This document shows positions 20,762 through 22,047 of a DNA stretch of 22,047 nucleotides, in pieces (the stretch's first letter is position 1; every line of letters begins with the position of its first letter). Under the pieces are notes generated by a model that saw only the letters and a list, made by a program, of their open reading frames with translations, had not been told where the DNA came from and made no database searches. The position numbers were made by a program, and so were the translations under genes. The DNA is from Gallionella sp. UBA6045 (lineage in GTDB: Bacteria > Pseudomonadota > Gammaproteobacteria > Burkholderiales > Gallionellaceae): contig DIYV01000083.1 in assembly GCA_002429165.1 (NCBI GenBank), positions 1 through 22,047 on the forward strand, read 5' to 3'.

Positions 20762-21196
20762 ATGAAACTCATATCAAAGGTTTTTGATCGAGCCGCTTAC
20801 GCACAGAAGAGATATGGCCGTTTGAATGAACATTTCGTGCAGTTCCTAGCTGGCGCTGCCTTCCTGACTGAACCAGCCTCTCCGGTTAAGGGGCTTGCGT
20901 TCAGCGAGGCACTCAATGCCAATTACTTCGATGCATTCTTCCTTGGGATGCAAATTCGCTTTCGTTTCCACGCATATTACGGCTCCGACGATGCATTGTT
21001 GGGCAAGGTGGTCGTAGTTCGAGAGGTTCCAACCTTTTCTGAAGTCTCCGACATCATTGGAAGTTTTTCATTCAACGGTCAAGGAACCACAGACTTCGAA
21101 GTGGCAGAAGGGGCCGATAATATAGAAATGAAATACAGTGCTGCCGAGATCATCCTTCATTTCTTGGACTTGTCACTTGGGAAACCATTACCCTAA
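20762..21196 (+). CDS. hypothetical protein, 144 residues
   Basis: Not recognised. The start at 20762 has AGGAG with 8-base spacing. The protein begins MKLISKVFDRAAYAQKRYGR, has no signal peptide or membrane segment, and is a mix of helix and strand with an aromatic stretch (NYFDAFFLGMQIRFRFHAYYG). It ends 18 bases before the next open frame on the same strand, so the two are probably cotranscribed. It lies in the presumed island, next to an IS30 fragment, and is likely accessory. Confidence 0.6.
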   Translation: MKLISKVFDRAAYAQKRYGRLNEHFVQFLAGAAFLTEPASPVKGLAFSEALNANYFDAFFLGMQIRFRFHAYYGSDDALLGKVVVVREVPTFSEVSDIIGSFSFNGQGTTDFEVAEGADNIEMKYSAAEIILHFLDLSLGKPLP

Positions 21197-21214
21197 CCCA
21201 GCAATGCAAAAATA

Positions 21215-21907
21215 TTGCGCTCGCCGGTGATTTTTAATGTTAGCCCACATATGACAGCAGACCCTGAGCGATTTATGGAAGTCATTGGCATTCTTTCAAG
21301 GCTGGACATGAGAGCAAGTAGCGTATGGGTGTCTCACTTAGCTACACAGTCAGCGATCGAGAAGGTTTCCAATACACCTTGGCATGACCCATCTCTGGAT
21401 CGCTACACAAACAAAACGCGAATGAAAGAAGTTGGTGGTGCCACGATGAGCTACATGGTGTTCGTTGGTGAAAGTCTAGTGTTGGCACTTTCAAAGTCAC
21501 TTGAAGATTTCTGGATTGATCTAAAGATTTCAATGGGAATAAAATATGACATATGGAAATCCCCTCATCATGCACTCTTCGAGCATGAGGCTAAAATCAT
21601 TAGAAGTTTAGGCAACATCATAAAACACAACATGTCGATCATAGACAAGGCAAAGTCTGAGCACGCGGAGTTTCTAGTCAACGATGCAGGCTTTCCGAAT
21701 GACATTCAGCTTTCCACTATCTTTCTAGGCGCTGAGCAACATCTCGTTCTGAAGGACATAACCTACCTCACGTATTTGTACTGCTTAGACCTCTTGCGTC
21801 TGACCGTTGGTTTCGAACATCCGAAATTGACACTCTCAGAACCAGATCGACGAATCAAAATTATTACCCATTTGGTTCCCGACGTTTTGGGCCTAAATGC
21901 GGTCTAA
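21215..21907 (+). CDS. hypothetical protein, about 230 residues
   Basis: Not recognised. The start is uncertain: TTG at 21215, GTG at 21227 or ATG at 21251 are in frame and none has a clear ribosome binding site. The protein is mainly helical, with no signal peptide. A segment HEAKIIRSLGNIIKHN in the middle recalls the Arg...Lys-His-Asn helix of HEPN-like proteins, but spacing does not fit the classical RxxxxH motif, so this is only a hint. It follows the 144-residue protein on the same strand. After it, 21908-22047 shows no recognised feature. Confidence 0.55.
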   Translation: MRSPVIFNVSPHMTADPERFMEVIGILSRLDMRASSVWVSHLATQSAIEKVSNTPWHDPSLDRYTNKTRMKEVGGATMSYMVFVGESLVLALSKSLEDFWIDLKISMGIKYDIWKSPHHALFEHEAKIIRSLGNIIKHNMSIIDKAKSEHAEFLVNDAGFPNDIQLSTIFLGAEQHLVLKDITYLTYLYCLDLLRLTVGFEHPKLTLSEPDRRIKIITHLVPDVLGLNAV

Positions 21908-22047
21908 TTCAAACTTTGACTGTCCTCCTTAGGCAACGTTAACTGTCTCTTATGGGGTCGGCGTTTGCCGGATGAAGAATTGAAAATCGAGTGACCGATG
22001 TTGAGCGAACTGCGGACGGTTGTGTTAGGGAAACGCAGATTTATTCG

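Overview
The window looks like chromosome of a betaproteobacterium, most likely order Nitrosomonadales (Gallionellaceae or a relative of Nitrosomonas). The main evidence is a complete four-gene cluster in the ncgA-ncgB-ncgC-nirK order known from Nitrosomonas europaea, supported by a GspA/GspB pair and a DsrC/TusE-like gene. The genus is an inference from gene content; I could not run a search.

Left part (1-2700). A truncated FAD-dependent reductase lies at the edge on the minus strand. Upstream of it, also on minus, is a two-gene operon: a DsrC/TusE-family protein lacking the penultimate cysteine, joined by an ATGA overlap to a four-cysteine FNR-type oxygen sensor. A repeat-rich spacer with several short hairpins and a large imperfect inverted repeat follows, then a remnant of an IS3-family element lacking both ends.

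Central part (2704-12835, plus strand). This is a nitrite/copper block. ncgABC-nirK encodes a two-domain multicopper oxidase, a diheme and a monoheme cytochrome c, and a copper nitrite reductase with all copper ligands present. It is preceded by a near-consensus FNR box and a good candidate NsrR box, and followed by a strong terminator. Next come cusB-cusA-cusF (periplasmic Cu(I)/Ag(I) efflux without a cusC), an outer-membrane barrel protein and a TlpA-like thioredoxin. A shared theme is periplasmic copper: NcgA and NirK use it, CusBAF exports it, and TlpA may keep thiols reduced.

Right part (12836-22047). A 146-bp repeat with inverted ends is followed by a set of hairpins ending in a terminator (possible small RNA), then gspA-gspB on minus. 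At 15946-15990 is the 3' part of a tRNA-Arg gene, still followed by its terminator but lacking its 5' half. This is how the far end of a tRNA-integrated island looks, so the sequence to the right is probably island DNA. That DNA carries a HigBA-type toxin-antitoxin pair whose antitoxin has a histone-H1-like tail, an endonuclease/exonuclease/phosphatase-family protein with an altered C-terminus, and a HipBA module with three operators spaced exactly 50 bp apart. It also holds a second, inverted copy of the 146-bp repeat inserted in an IS30-family transposase gene, and two unrecognised genes.
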